From contig JAHWDD010000001.1 in NCBI GenBank assembly GCA_023897205.1, forward strand, positions 7,254,001-7,318,000: 64,000 bases of DNA, written 5' to 3'. Shown here piece by piece: positions 36,112 through 46,935 of the stretch (positions within the stretch are counted from its first letter, which is position 1; every line of letters begins with the position of its first letter). The stretch is from Exophiala sp. HKRS030 (taxonomy: Eukaryota > Ascomycota > Eurotiomycetes > Chaetothyriales > Herpotrichiellaceae). A program made the translations under genes and the position numbers. The notes beneath the pieces are model-generated. The model worked only from the letters and a program-made list of their open reading frames with translations. It was not told where the DNA came from and did not search any database.

Positions 36112-38544
36112 TCACAGTCCTTTCCTTTTCTTCTTGGAATTGATCCTCTGCACTGCCAGTGTTCTCGCATCAAGATCTTTTGACATATCACCCGCGTCCC
36201 GATAACCGCCTAGCTTGATCGCATCCGTCACACTTATGGTATTGCCGATTGACGGTCGCAACTCTGGGCGCAACTCTTTCAATCGCGTTGCTCTACGTTC
36301 AGACTTGGATGCTGGTTTCGTATCAGCGCTGTCACCATTCGTTGAAGCATCGTTAGCGGGAGCATCGACCTGTTGCCGCGTTAGAAGTTTATGTGCATCT
36401 CAATGGATCGACACATACACTTGAAACATCTGATTTCTTCTTGTGTGCGACAGGTGGCCTGTTATAGGTTTCAGACGATCGGCTCAGAGCGCCAGCAGAA
36501 TCGATTGGTGCCCCACTAAGGACATTTGCCGAGTACAACTCATGTAGAAGCTGTCTCTGAGTCTCATATGTTGTGAAGTCACCACCAACAAGACATTCTA
36601 AAAAACTTATCGGCTCCCGCTCTGCACGAAAATTCTCAAGACGGTGGTAGAGCGCGTCATATGCGGCGCGAAAACATTCCTGGATCTCAGCGATCTTGTG
36701 TGTGCCACCGGAGATGTTATTGTCAGCACGGTTTGGATCAATTATCGTCAATCTGCTAGTCTTATCGTTGAAATAGCTGTAATCAGCCTACTTTAGGCGT
36801 TAGCAATTAGGCAGAAGTCACGGCAGGATTTCAATCACCTTGTCCATATACCCTGGCGGGTCCAATCGGATCACCACCGAATCCCTATCTAGGATATAGC
36901 CATAAAGGTTAAAGAACTCGAGTAAAAGTTCGCCCAGATTTGTTGAAGTGGGAGAGCCAGCATGTTGGTGAGGATACATCTGAAGGAGGCTGGTGACGAG
37001 ACAGATGGTAGAGAAGCCTCCAAGGCCACCATTAGCAACGTCATTCAAGCCACGGATCATGAGAAACTGTTTAATGATCGACACAAGAATAGGCATCACC
37101 GGAAATTCCTGTTTCCACTTTTGAAAGGTCTCGATAGCATTAACTCCGGTGTCGTTGTCAAAGCAGAGATCTACCTTAAGATCGCTGATTGCATCAACAA
37201 ACTTGACGATGGGGACCTTGGATCTCGAAATTGGTATGACTGTTCCAGGTTTCGCTATCTGCCGTCTCAAATGCCTAGCGAAGAAGAACAGGGCACTTTG
37301 GACGTCCTGCTTGTCGGGTACTCGATTTGGTCGATAGTCGCGGGTAAAGAAGACAAGATCCATGTCACCGGTCGGGAGATAGAGTCCTGCGGCATAACTG
37401 CCAAAGGCTTCTAGCCGTCCCCTCATAACATTTTGAAATTGGCGAGACAGGCGTTCAAAGACATCTCGGCGAACTTCTTTTTCATGATCTTTAGGCCTAA
37501 CCCAGTCATAGAAATCAAGGATCTCTTTGTGAAGTCTGTAAAAGTTAGTATGTTATCGGCGTCGAACCGAGTCCGAGGTATTTCTTACGCAACCCCAGGT
37601 AGATCTAATGAGTCGTGTCGTGTAAACCACGGAGTGGAAGTTGCACCTCCAGCAGCTATCCATTGCTTCTGAACCCATGCGTCCGAGTACGCGCCATTGA
37701 TCGACCGCATTCTCCTCGGTGGTTCTGCTCGCGTTGAAATGCGTTTTCTCTTCAAGTCATTCTTAACTTCACCTATTACTCTTGCAGATGTCGAAGGGGG
37801 TGGTGGAGGGGGTGGAGGTGGTAAGGGATGCCCCGGAGGTGGAGGCGGAGGTATCATATTCGTTGTTCTAGCTTCGATGGAATACGTCGAGTCTTCAGAG
37901 TCGCTCTTATCGACGTCGAAAGAGATGAAGTCGTCAACTTGAGACGTCATTTTGGACGCAGTGGCAGAATCAAGTCGGGCTTTCCGAATTAGTTTGAGAA
38001 CGTCGGTGCGCTTGCCGGTGGAGTCAGATGACTGGACAGGTGGAAGAGCGGTATAGGGATCTGGATTTGACCACTTTGAGATCGGTAACGCGTCGATAGA
38101 AGGAGTGGAGACTCGAGGGCGTTTCGATGGCACTTGATCGTCCTCTTCAGACTGTGCCATATCTTCTTCTTCACTGTCGGTTAACTCATCAGGGGCACGG
38201 AATTTTGCAGAGGAATCAATCAAAAGGGAAGGATCTTCCGGCCCATCGTGGTTCAGCTTAAGCAGTGGTCGTTCGAAGACCTTTCGCTGGTACGGCGGAA
38301 AGCGATTTCTGTATGGCCGGTCTTTGTCTCGAACGTCCCTTCGTCCGGCTCTTTGATTCGATCTCCGGCGGTCATCCAATTGTTGTCTACGCTCCCCATC
38401 ACGACCACTCTTAAAATGATACATCCCATTGTCTGCGTTCGACGACTGCCATGGTGGTCTGCTGTCTCGATCGCTAGGCCGTCCATCTGCACGAGAATTA
38501 TGTCTGCTGGGTGCGCGAGGAGGCTCAGGTCGCCACGAATCCAT
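36112..38544 (-). CDS. Trf4/5-type non-canonical poly(A) polymerase
   Basis: Exons are 38544-37589, 37535-36839, 36787-36419 and 36369-36112, with introns GTAAGA...ACAG, GTGATT...GTAG and GTATGT...ACAG. The total is 2280 nt, 759 aa. Residues 1 to about 290 are disordered, Arg/Ser/Asp-rich, with a poly-proline block around 245-265. The nucleotidyltransferase core has FGSYAAGLYLPTGDMDLVF (catalytic D376 and D378) and KVDLCFD (third Asp, D441). The PAP-associated domain follows (NGGLGGFSTICLVTSLLQ, LGELLLEFFNLYG, LTIIDPNRADNNISGG). In yeast, Trf4/5 in the TRAMP complex adds short tails to aberrant nuclear RNAs for exosome decay; the same role is inferred. I chose the second Met (MDSWRPEP) as start; 38583 would add 13 residues. 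Confidence 0.92.
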
Positions 38545-39050
38545 AGCGCCGATTTGAGAGGGCGAAGCGCAGCGGAGGTACAATCGTAGTGATGAATGTT
38601 TAGTGAGTTAGAGATTTTGCATGTCAAGGGCAGATTCGGGTAGGGACAAAAAATTACGTGCAGATTCAGTCTAGCCTGAAATGGTATAGTGAGGATAGGT
38701 GACGGTTCTAGCGTGAATAATGCGAGGCAACACGAGCCACAACCAGCGTAAGGCAAGTGCTTTCGTGTATTGAGGCAACCACGTCAACATGCTTGGAGTC
38801 ATCGTTTCAATTCATACCAGGTCGAGGATGAGATGAAGCTGGACGCAGCTGGTATTTGCTGTCAACGGGTGTCTGTGTTCCGCGAACTATGATCGGTCTT
38901 CACGTCAGCAATCAGTTCAATTTGGGTTGTCTTGTGTATAGAAACGATGAGTCGGCCCGGCAGTGCATACATCTTGACCCTATCTTGATCATTGTCCTCC
39001 TTCATGTTCACTTGATCGATCACTCATAGAATCTGCGAGGAGCAGAAGGA
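38545..39050. other. Intergenic, nothing recognised
   Basis: Short spacer upstream of the poly(A) polymerase gene and downstream of the GFA gene. No supported frame. Confidence 0.45.
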
Positions 39051-40227
39051 TCATGCTTCAAGATTTTGCTTGACAGATATATCCTGATGCACTTTCAAAT
39101 GCTTCAGCCCCATCTCCAATTGATCAATGAGTGCGATATCCAAAGCGTACTCACGGAAGCTTACCCTGGCAGTCCACCAGTCAAGCCAATTTTCCGCTCT
39201 TGCGCCTTCTGGGGCTCGAAGTATGCCTACACTAACGTCCACCACATCTGGCCTTTCGCGACAATGCCAGAAGACAGTCGCCCCACAGATGGAGCAGAAT
39301 TCGCGGAAGCAGTCTTGAGAACTTTCAATTCGTTTAAGGGTTCCCATGTCATACTTCAGCGGCTGCCCATTGGATTGGATTATATTTGCTTTTGGCACAA
39401 AGGTCCACGTTTGTATGGGAGATCCCGCTCCGAGTCTACATGACCTGCAGGCGCAGGTGCCAGCAAGATACTTGGAACCATTATCACGTAACCACCACTT
39501 GATGTCCTCGGGTTGTCCGAGCTTGCTGAATGATAGGGTACGATCAGATCAGGCCATGGGGAGGAGCAGAGAGTGGAGGCGAAATTGGGCCGTGTGATGC
39601 GAAAGGAGACCCCGCCACAGTGACATTTGCCCTTCAAGTCTGGTTCTGTTTCGGCTGTATCGAGGTCAGAAGAGCCCTGCGTTGTTAGACGGCTGGCAGG
39701 ATCGCCCCACTGCGAGGTTGCGATGGATGATCCCGGCATGGACGAAAGGTGGATACGAGTACTATCAGGTCCTTGTAGGTAGAGTGGGATCGGTGAGTCG
39801 TGTACAGAGGCAGCTAGACAGACTGCGAGTCCACCGTCGTTGGTGTCACCAACGAATTCATGCTGCACGATCTTTTCCAGGCTAAAGGGCGAAACTTGCT
39901 CAAGGTCGATTGAGGGGCTAATCACTCGATCGACCACTCCAGAGCAAAGATCCCAGCTATCATGTTCTGTAACATGAACGCACATTGGACTACCACAGTC
40001 ACCACAGAAATATCTGCTTACCTTCTCGGATGATTCATACTTTGTCAAGCCCTCTAAGAATGCTGGGGCTCGTAAAGTGGAATGCAAGAGAAGGACAAAA
40101 CACCTGTGGTATAGCGGCAGTGATTGCAAGAGCAGATGGATGTTCTTATAGGCAGCTCAGACTTTAATTGCAAGATGTCTGACTTCCGGCCACAAAGGCA
40201 AGTGACTTGCACAGTACTTCCCATCAT
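39051..40227 (-). CDS. Tandem GFA-domain protein with two single-base frameshifts
   Basis: Two GFA (glutathione-dependent formaldehyde-activating family, zinc-binding) domains in one chain. Domain 1 has VTCLCG, CSCNHCRYTTG, then FLEGLTKYESS and YFCGDCGSPMCVHV. Domain 2 has GKCHCGGVSFRI, KYLAGTCACRSCRL and FREFCSICGATVFWHC, each with the C-x-C, C-x2-C and C-x2-C zinc ligands. There are no introns. The three frames join only if one base is added at two places: the four-C run at 40065-40068 (between PLYE and AFLEGL) and the three-C run at 39537-39539 (before LSFSKLG). Then 1179 nt, 392 aa. GFA proteins bind zinc and S-containing ligands, and most have no known substrate. The start at 40227 precedes GSTVQVTCLCG; an upstream in-frame Met at 40335 is possible. 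Confidence 0.8.
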
Positions 40228-40895
40228 GGAGACGTTGAACTGGTACTGGTGCTGGTGCCGGCAATAGGCAGCCCGGTAGATGAAAGGCACACAGGATGTT
40301 CTCCCACCACTGGGAGTCTGACTTTTCAAACCCACACTGTAGTATGAGCCACGAGTCGAGGGTTAGGTCAAACTGGTAGCGTTCATTCTCTGCAAAGTTG
40401 GACCGATATGTAGCAGTCGGGCTACTCCGATTGATCAGTGACTCGGTGAGAAGGTATTCACTAAAGTCAGGCCGAGAGTTTGACCAAACAGTGTATGATC
40501 GGAGCCGTAGTCACCAAATAAGATCAGTCATAAGGGGCGTGGACGTGGATGTGGACGTGTCAATGGTGGCAGCTGAATGGCTGAGTGGGAGGGAGTAAAG
40601 GGCAAGTGAAGTGATGTGAGTGGCAGGCAGGTAACTAATGTGGGAGAAAGAAGAAGAGGAAAGAGCGAGTGGGAGTTAGTGGCATGTCACTTTCTCACCG
40701 TCAAACATAAAAACTTGCTCACTCTCAAGTTCTCAACCTCCCTTCTTCGGTTTTCTCTTTTTCCCTCCTTTCTCAAAACAGAAACAAGCAAAACTTCTCT
40801 CTGCCTCTTTCACACGCCGTTGAAAGCCACTTCAAGTTAAACAACCAGCACATTTGACCACTACAAGCCTTCGCTTACCGCCCAACCTACACAAA
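40228..40895. other. Divergent promoter region (GFA gene / metallothionein gene)
   Basis: Intergenic. Purine-rich to about 40680, then a long pyrimidine-rich stretch (about 40730-40830) leading into the metallothionein leader. No reading frame supported. Confidence 0.45.
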
Positions 40896-41136
40896 ATGGG
40901 TATGGGCACCCCGCCACCATAGGCTGCTGGTGATGCCATCCACTGACTTTTGGCTTGCTCTAGGTCCTTGTTCGTGCAGCTGCGGCTCTACCTGTAAGTG
41001 TTGACTCTATCTCTTCCAAGTCGGATTCAACTGATCAAGTATATAGGTGCCTGCCCCTCTGGCCAATGCAGCTGTGTATGATTACCTGCGACACTCTTGC
41101 ACCAGCAACGGGACTGACAAGAATTGACAGAAATAA
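40896..41136 (+). CDS. Metallothionein, 22 aa, four exons
   Basis: Too short for ordinary gene calling. Exons are 40896-40899 (ATGG), 40964-40993, 41047-41075 and 41131-41136. Introns are GTATGG...CTAG, GTAAGT...ATAG and GTATGA...CTGAC...ACAG. The 69 nt encode 22 aa starting MGPC, with seven Cys at 4, 6, 8, 12, 14, 19 and 21, in C-x-C-x-C-x3-C-x-C-x4-C-x-C order, with no aromatic residues. The Neurospora copper metallothionein is likewise about 25 aa with seven Cys in C-x-C pairs. Cytosolic copper (and perhaps zinc or cadmium) sequestration is inferred. The last exon is least certain: reading straight on from exon 3 also stops after one extra codon, so only the final residue changes. Leader signals upstream are unremarkable. 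Confidence 0.75.
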
Positions 41137-42058
41137 CTGCCTCGACATGGCTGCCGCCTGAGATCTACCCTCCCTTTCACCTTCTACTCATGCCTCAACA
41201 TGTTTTAACACCAATGGAGCTCGGAACCAGATTGAAAGGGTGCTAAGATGGAATTGACGGTGAAGGAACACATTCATTGATCATGGAAATCATGGTAACC
41301 TAGGACGGTCGTCCCAGTAGCCACAGAAAATGTTTAGTCTTCAATCATAAGTAATTACAATACCAAAGGGTTCAGACAGCCATACCTTTTTGCCTGTACC
41401 TAAACTTTGAAGTCTACTCCCTGTTTTCGACATTGTGTTGTGTTTGATCCCTTGCCTGCTGACTGTCAGATGATAACGATCAGTGTTTGAAGTCGATTTG
41501 GGCGGGGTCCAGAGTTTCGGCAGGCGCCCCTCTGCACTCGGCGCGGGGAAATTCCTTATCAGCTTATCGTTGGTCCAAGCCTCATGAACCCCTCGGCCTC
41601 TAAGGTCCCTCGCTCCTCCAGTAACTAACCAGTTAGGATTTAGAGCCTCCTCAGCCAATCAACTTGACCCCTAGCCACTTAGGTGCCCTCTCATCCCCTA
41701 AGACTGCTTGCGAGTTGTATATATACTAGCGGGCCTAGGTAGGTGTCCCCAACAGTATCATCTTACCATTGCTCACATATTTGATTGCACGATGATTTTT
41801 GTCTATACGCATGAGATTCCCCCACAGGTAAGATATAGTGATACTCCTAAGTGACGAAATGCTTCGCAAACATCGAGACCTCGTGAGTAAAAAGGCAGTC
41901 AAATTGTGGCGGAGCAAGGCAGACCGTCAACTTACCATCAGAACCTCAAAACAATACATGACTCATTGATGTCGAATAGGTGGATTGAAATAATCTGTGT
42001 ATAATCACACAAAACTCTTCCTTGCTTCTGAGTTACGACGGTAGAGCTCTCAAGAAAA
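41137..42058. other. Intergenic, nothing recognised
   Basis: 3' region of the metallothionein gene followed by spacer. No supported frame on either strand. Confidence 0.45.
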
Positions 42059-43095
42059 ATGGCTACATCAATCCCACTCTCATCTCGCATCCGTGGTTCG
42101 CTGTACGGCCTCGCAATATGCGACGCACTCGGCGGACCCGTTGAATTCAAAGCTCGAGGCTCATTTCCACTTGTGACCAGCATGCTACGAAACGAGAACT
42201 TCGACCTCCCGCCAGGATATTTCACCGACGACACATCTATGGCGTTGTGCCTCGCGCAATCCCTACTCGACAACGACGGCGAGACCAATATCGTCGACCA
42301 AGTCAGCAAATACATCGCATGGTGGCAGAAGGGATATATGTCGGCAGCTGGGTACTGTTTCGACATTGGCATGACGACGCAGAACGCTCTTGGTCTGTGG
42401 ACCTCGTCCCTGGGCGTCAAGCTCGGCCAGCTCAAGCCAGACTCACCGGCTGTCCGGGATGCCTTACCTGCCGTCGAACAAAAAATCATCTCAAGATTCT
42501 CGGATGACTCGTTCTGCGGGAACGGCAGCCTGATGCGTCTAGCCCCTGTGGCGTTGATAGGCAAAACCGAGGCTCAAGTCGTTGCGCTGGCGGCCGACAG
42601 CTCACGCACGACACACCCCATCCTCGATGCGTCGACGCGTGCAAATTGCACGCAGCACTCATCTATCAGGCACTCAACGGGGCGACCAAGGCCGATCTAG
42701 CAGCCCAACTGGCCAACGCTGTAAAGAGCTCCGCTAGCACGACAGGAGTAAACTCGGTGGAGCCCGCGCTTCGTGAGAGGCTGCAGGAGTACCACAGCCT
42801 CAAGGAGTGGCAGACCAAGCGCAAATCGGAAATCTGGAGCACGGGCTATGTGGTCGATAGCTTCGAAGCAGCTTTGTGGGCGTTCTTCAACGGAGATGGC
42901 TTTGAGCAAGGTGCTATATTGGCAGTCAATCTTGGTGATGATGCTGATACCATAGGTGCTATCTATGGAGGGCTTGCCGGTGCTTTCTACGGTGCAGAGG
43001 CCATTCCGCAGTCTTGGTTGGAGGCGCTGAAGAGGAAAGATCTTGTCCAAGGAGTTTTGCAGCAGATACTGGCCTATCGTAATATTCGAGACTGA
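42059..43095 (+). CDS. ADP-ribosylglycohydrolase family protein, frameshifted in the middle
   Basis: DraG/ARH-type hydrolase that removes ADP-ribose from proteins or free ADP-ribose derivatives with two Mg2+. Evidence: GSLYGLAICDALGGPVEF at the start; metal ligands in FTDDTSMALCLAQS (T56, D57, D58); GNGSLMRLAPVAL; and C-terminal NLGDDADTIGAIYGGLAGAFYG carrying the second D-D-x-D-T site near residue 292. After SSRTTHP the frame must shift. Adding one C to the four-C run at 42616-42619 gives THPHPRCVDACKLHAALIYQAL, exactly the family pattern at this point, and a complete 345-aa protein (1038 nt). Intronless, start context aaaATGG. The substrate (Arg, Ser or ADP-ribose itself) cannot be read. 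Confidence 0.88.
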
Positions 43096-43737
43096 ACAAG
43101 TAAAACATTGTTCTTACCGTAACCGAAAATTATACTGGAATCACTCCAGGTTTCAGTCGAATCAGGAAATTTTCAGCATACCAGAATACTTGGGGGTTGA
43201 CGCTCAACGAGCATATAAATTCGTTGACAGAGTAGTGTATTGATCACCGTCTCTGAGACAGTTCCATCAAGACATGTCATTCGAAGAGGAGCCTGGGGTC
43301 GGAGACCCTCGGTGGCAGGAGAGGTTCATTGCAATACGGGTGTATTTATGTAGTTATCCTGGTTCAGATCTAGGCCATCGTGTCATATTTCAACCTCCAG
43401 AATTAAATAAGCTCAACCCCGATCGTCGCGTCCGTCTCGGCGATGTCATCGTCCAGTCAGTCCCCAGGAGAGTTTCTGCGGCATGATGCCTCAAATGCCA
43501 TGTGGGGATGTCTCCGCACTCACCCACCTTGCCCACACCTGCATGTCCGTATATCGGTGGTCAGAGAAAATGGACAGCAAATGTCCCGGACATAAGACCG
43601 GGCCCTGTGAATTCCTATGGATAAGCTGAGCTGGTCTCACAACGACTTATCGTGTGAATCGTAAGATCGAGACTCCATTACAACTGCCCCGGGTTTTTAC
43701 GACTATTTTGGTGTCTGAAGTCAAACATCTGATCATC
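43096..43737. other. Intergenic, nothing recognised
   Basis: Spacer between two plus-strand genes. No supported frame. Confidence 0.45.
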
Positions 43738-44720
43738 ATGGCACCACAGCTTGCATGGCTGGGACTGGGGAACATGGGAAGGGTAAACAGTCATCTTTCG
43801 CGATACACAGAAAGAAAGCTCTTTACTGATCGTCAGTGTAACAGGGCATGTGCAAGAATCTTGTCGAAAAGGGCAACCTGGGCAAACCCCTCATCATCCA
43901 TAATCGCACCGTTGCAAGAGCAGAAGAGCTGTCAGCCAAAATCGGAGGTTCGACAGTCGCTTCGTCCATATCAGATCTGACGAGCAAAGCCGACATTATA
44001 TTCTACTGCCTGGGAGACGACCCTGCGGTCCTGTCCACGCTCGACGAGATCCTGAAGAACGACGTCAAGGGCAAGATTCTGGTGGATTGCAGCACAGTGC
44101 ACCCAGACACCACAGCCAAAGAGGCCGCATTGGCTGAAGAGAAAGGAGCCGGTTTCGTCGCGTGTCCTGTATTCGGTGCGCCCGCAATGGCGGACTCGGG
44201 TCAATTAGTCTGCGTACTGGCCGGGAAAGCCGACGTCGTTGAACAAGTCAAACCATACTGCAAGGGAGTCATGGGACGGGAAAACATCGACTTCTCAGGC
44301 CAGGAGGCCCGCAAGGCAACCCTGTTGAAGATCCTGGGAAACACCTTTGTCGTGAGCATGGTCGAGACACTGTCGGAAGGGCACGTGGCGGCGGAGAAAA
44401 CCGGTCTCGGTGTCGATGAGCTGCACAAGTTCATCGAGATCATGTTCCCCGGACCGTACACGGCATACTCGAATCGGATGAGGTCAGGAGACTACTATCA
44501 GCGCGACGAGCCGTTGTTCGCCGTCGATTTGGCGAGAAAGGACGCTCGTCACGCCATGGATCTGGCTACCAAGGCTGGTGGGCGCATGAAGAACGTCGAG
44601 CTGGCTGACTCGTATCTCAAGGTTGTCAAGGACACGCAGGGTGAGAAGGGCGATATTGCTGGTATATATGGCGCGAAACGACTCGAGGCTGGTTTACCTT
44701 TTGGGAATAAAGATCAGTAA
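43738..44720 (+). CDS. 3-hydroxyisobutyrate dehydrogenase-like beta-hydroxyacid dehydrogenase
   Basis: Exon 1 is 43738-43782 (15 codons, phase 0) and exon 2 is 43845-44720, with intron GTAAAC...ACAG. The total is 921 nt, 306 aa. The Rossmann start is LAWLGLGNMGRGMCKNL (G-x-G-x-x-G). Then come ILVDCSTVHPDTT (substrate-binding D-C-S-T), FVACPVFGAPAMADSGQL, and LLKILGNTF with the catalytic Lys in the expected place, followed by the helical C-terminal domain with FPGPYTAYSNRMRSGDY. It oxidises a beta-hydroxyacid with NAD(P)+. The family also includes tartronate-semialdehyde reductases and glyoxylate reductases, so the substrate is open. No mitochondrial transit peptide, so probably cytosolic, unlike valine-pathway HIBADH. 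Confidence 0.9.
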
Positions 44721-46935
44721 GGGAGAGGGAGGAGCTTGTTGGACAATGTTGGTGCTTGAACACAGAGGAAAGAGTTCTGGCACAGGGGGATCAGCTCCCC
44801 AAGGACTGGACAATCTTTCAAGGTCAGCACGTGGCTGTCCCGTCCATGAGCATTGTCTCCTCCGCGACTGACGGACTCAAGTTCGAAGAAGAAGTCTCTG
44901 CCAGGCCTTCTTGAGACCATCTATCGAGTGGGCAGAAGGAGTGAACCAAGCTGCATACCCGCGAAGCACATCTATCGTCTCATGTACTCCGACGCAGATC
45001 CATGATCCACACCTGTACATGTACATAAACATAAATAAATATACATCCATACAAATGCCTGAGCTGGTAAATGCGCCTCACTTCCAAGCCCTAACAACCA
45101 ATAACAAAAAACGACAGAGTCGACGAGCGTATCAGTCACGCATGTTAGCAGCAAACAGCAGGTTTAGAAACAGATGAACGCATCTCCTCGCTCTCTCTTC
45201 TACGAACAATCCAGTAAGTTGCACGCAAGCAGCAAAATCAAAGAAGAAGCCCCCTCAGCTCGAAAAAAGGAAACAAATCGTTCGAATGATGATCCATGTG
45301 TCTTGCCCTTTTTGTGTCCTTTTGCTCCCTCAATCACACTATACCATGCGTTGCCAACTACATCTCGTGACCTTGGCTCTAGCCTACAGGGCTGTATTTT
45401 AATCTTTTTCCCTTTCCCTGAGCCCTGACTCCAGGGCATCCCACTCGAGCCTCGAGCCTCGACAACCTTGTCATACATGACTTGCAAGTAACAAGTACAC
45501 ACCTAGAAAAAGGAAGAAGAAAGAACCTATCGTGCCCTCATGCCCCTCCCACCATGGCACCATGGCACCGTGCACCATCACTTGACCGGATTGACCACTC
45601 GCCGTGGCATTTTTCCCTCTTCTCATGACAAATCGCCAAATCGTTGTTTCCCCTCTCTGCTTCGGATATGTCGTCCAACATCGGGCATAAAGGCCAGCTA
45701 GTTAACTTAGGTAGTTAGTTAGAAACTTCGTATAGCCTTGTTCCTTAGCGACTTGAGGTACTTTTCCGTTCCTTCTTCCTTCCACACCGACACTTCCGTG
45801 ACTCGGTATTTTCAAACTATTTTCTCACGCGCCTCACGAGTTGGACTCGCCAGATGTGCTGAGCAAATCCCGAAGACCCGGGTTATGGGATCCAATAAAT
45901 CAAGATCCATACTCCGTACAGCATGGATGTCTGTATGTACTATGCACCAGCCGCAGGCCCACCAAAGCCATCCATGCGTATTGCTCGCTGCGAAGTACCT
46001 ATCCTATCTACCGACCTGCCTGCCTGCCTACCTCCTCCTTTCCTCAGTGTTTCCGGAAATCGATCTTTTTTTGTGCACGAGATGTTGAGACGGTTAGGGT
46101 AGGGCAGGGTAGGGTAGGATAGGAGAGATGCTTGTGTTAGCGCTTCTGCAATCTGCAATCTGCAATCCGCAATCTGCATCATGCACTGTCCTTTTTGGCC
46201 TTTTCGGTTGAACAGCTGCTTATTGTAGAGTAGATAGCCAGGTACAGCGTAGGTCGATGAGTTTCATTCCGGAGTTTGTTGTATTCCCTTCGCTGATCCC
46301 TGTTGTGACAAGTAAGGTGTTTTGTCGACTGTATACTGCACACCGCACAACATTCACCGTTCACCGTTTACCGTTTACCTTGTGTCGATGCCAAAGGCTG
46401 TCCTACCTGATACAGGGGATGGTGGTGGTTACGTAGAACTGTATTATGCTGTGCCTGGGGGTTTACTCGGAGTGACTAGAGTGTCGAGTCGAGAAAAGAA
46501 TGCCGATATGCTGCTGAGTGTCTGCCATAGGGAATTTTACAAGCTGCCTGAGACTGAGAGGCCATCGGTATATCGTGTGCTTGTACGCATCTGTGTGATA
46601 TGATTCATTAAAGTGTAGGATTTCCAAAAAGGGTCCAACACGACCGGTAGACGTGTGCTACGTAACTACTATCCAACTCGCATTCATATTGCCACTAGGG
46701 CAACCGACTTTTTACTCACTTCACCTTACGGACCAACACCGTCCCATTCGTTCTCTTTCCTTGTCCTTTCCTTGCGCCCCTGCCGGTTACCAACATCCCG
46801 TGTGTGAAAAGATCCATCTAATACTCGCAAAGAAAGTATGGCCAATTCAACGACATTGACCACTAACATGAAGAGCGTGTCGCTAAGCACTGCCTCCTCC
46901 CGGATATACTCCACCCACTCTCAATGGTCTGACTT
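44721..46935. other. Gene-poor 2.2-kb stretch with simple repeats
   Basis: No supported protein gene. Several frames exist, including 46322-46603 on the plus strand, without motifs. It contains the repeat clusters at about 46084-46180 listed separately, a pyrimidine-rich tract and many short duplications. Confidence 0.4.
46084..46180 (+). repeat. Two adjacent simple-repeat tracts
   Basis: First a gggta(g)-type tract (about 46095-46120), loosely telomere-like. Then five near copies of aatctgc (about 46148-46178). Both look like replication-slippage repeats in intergenic DNA. Confidence 0.7.

Noticed and set aside
35712..36191. 159-residue minus-strand reading frame
   Set aside because: Overlaps the last exon of the poly(A) polymerase in another frame, has no motif, and its composition is not protein-like.
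46084..46120. Interstitial telomere (TTAGGG-like) tract
   Set aside because: Units are gggta/gggca with irregular spacing, and only one matches ttaggg. Better explained as a simple repeat.
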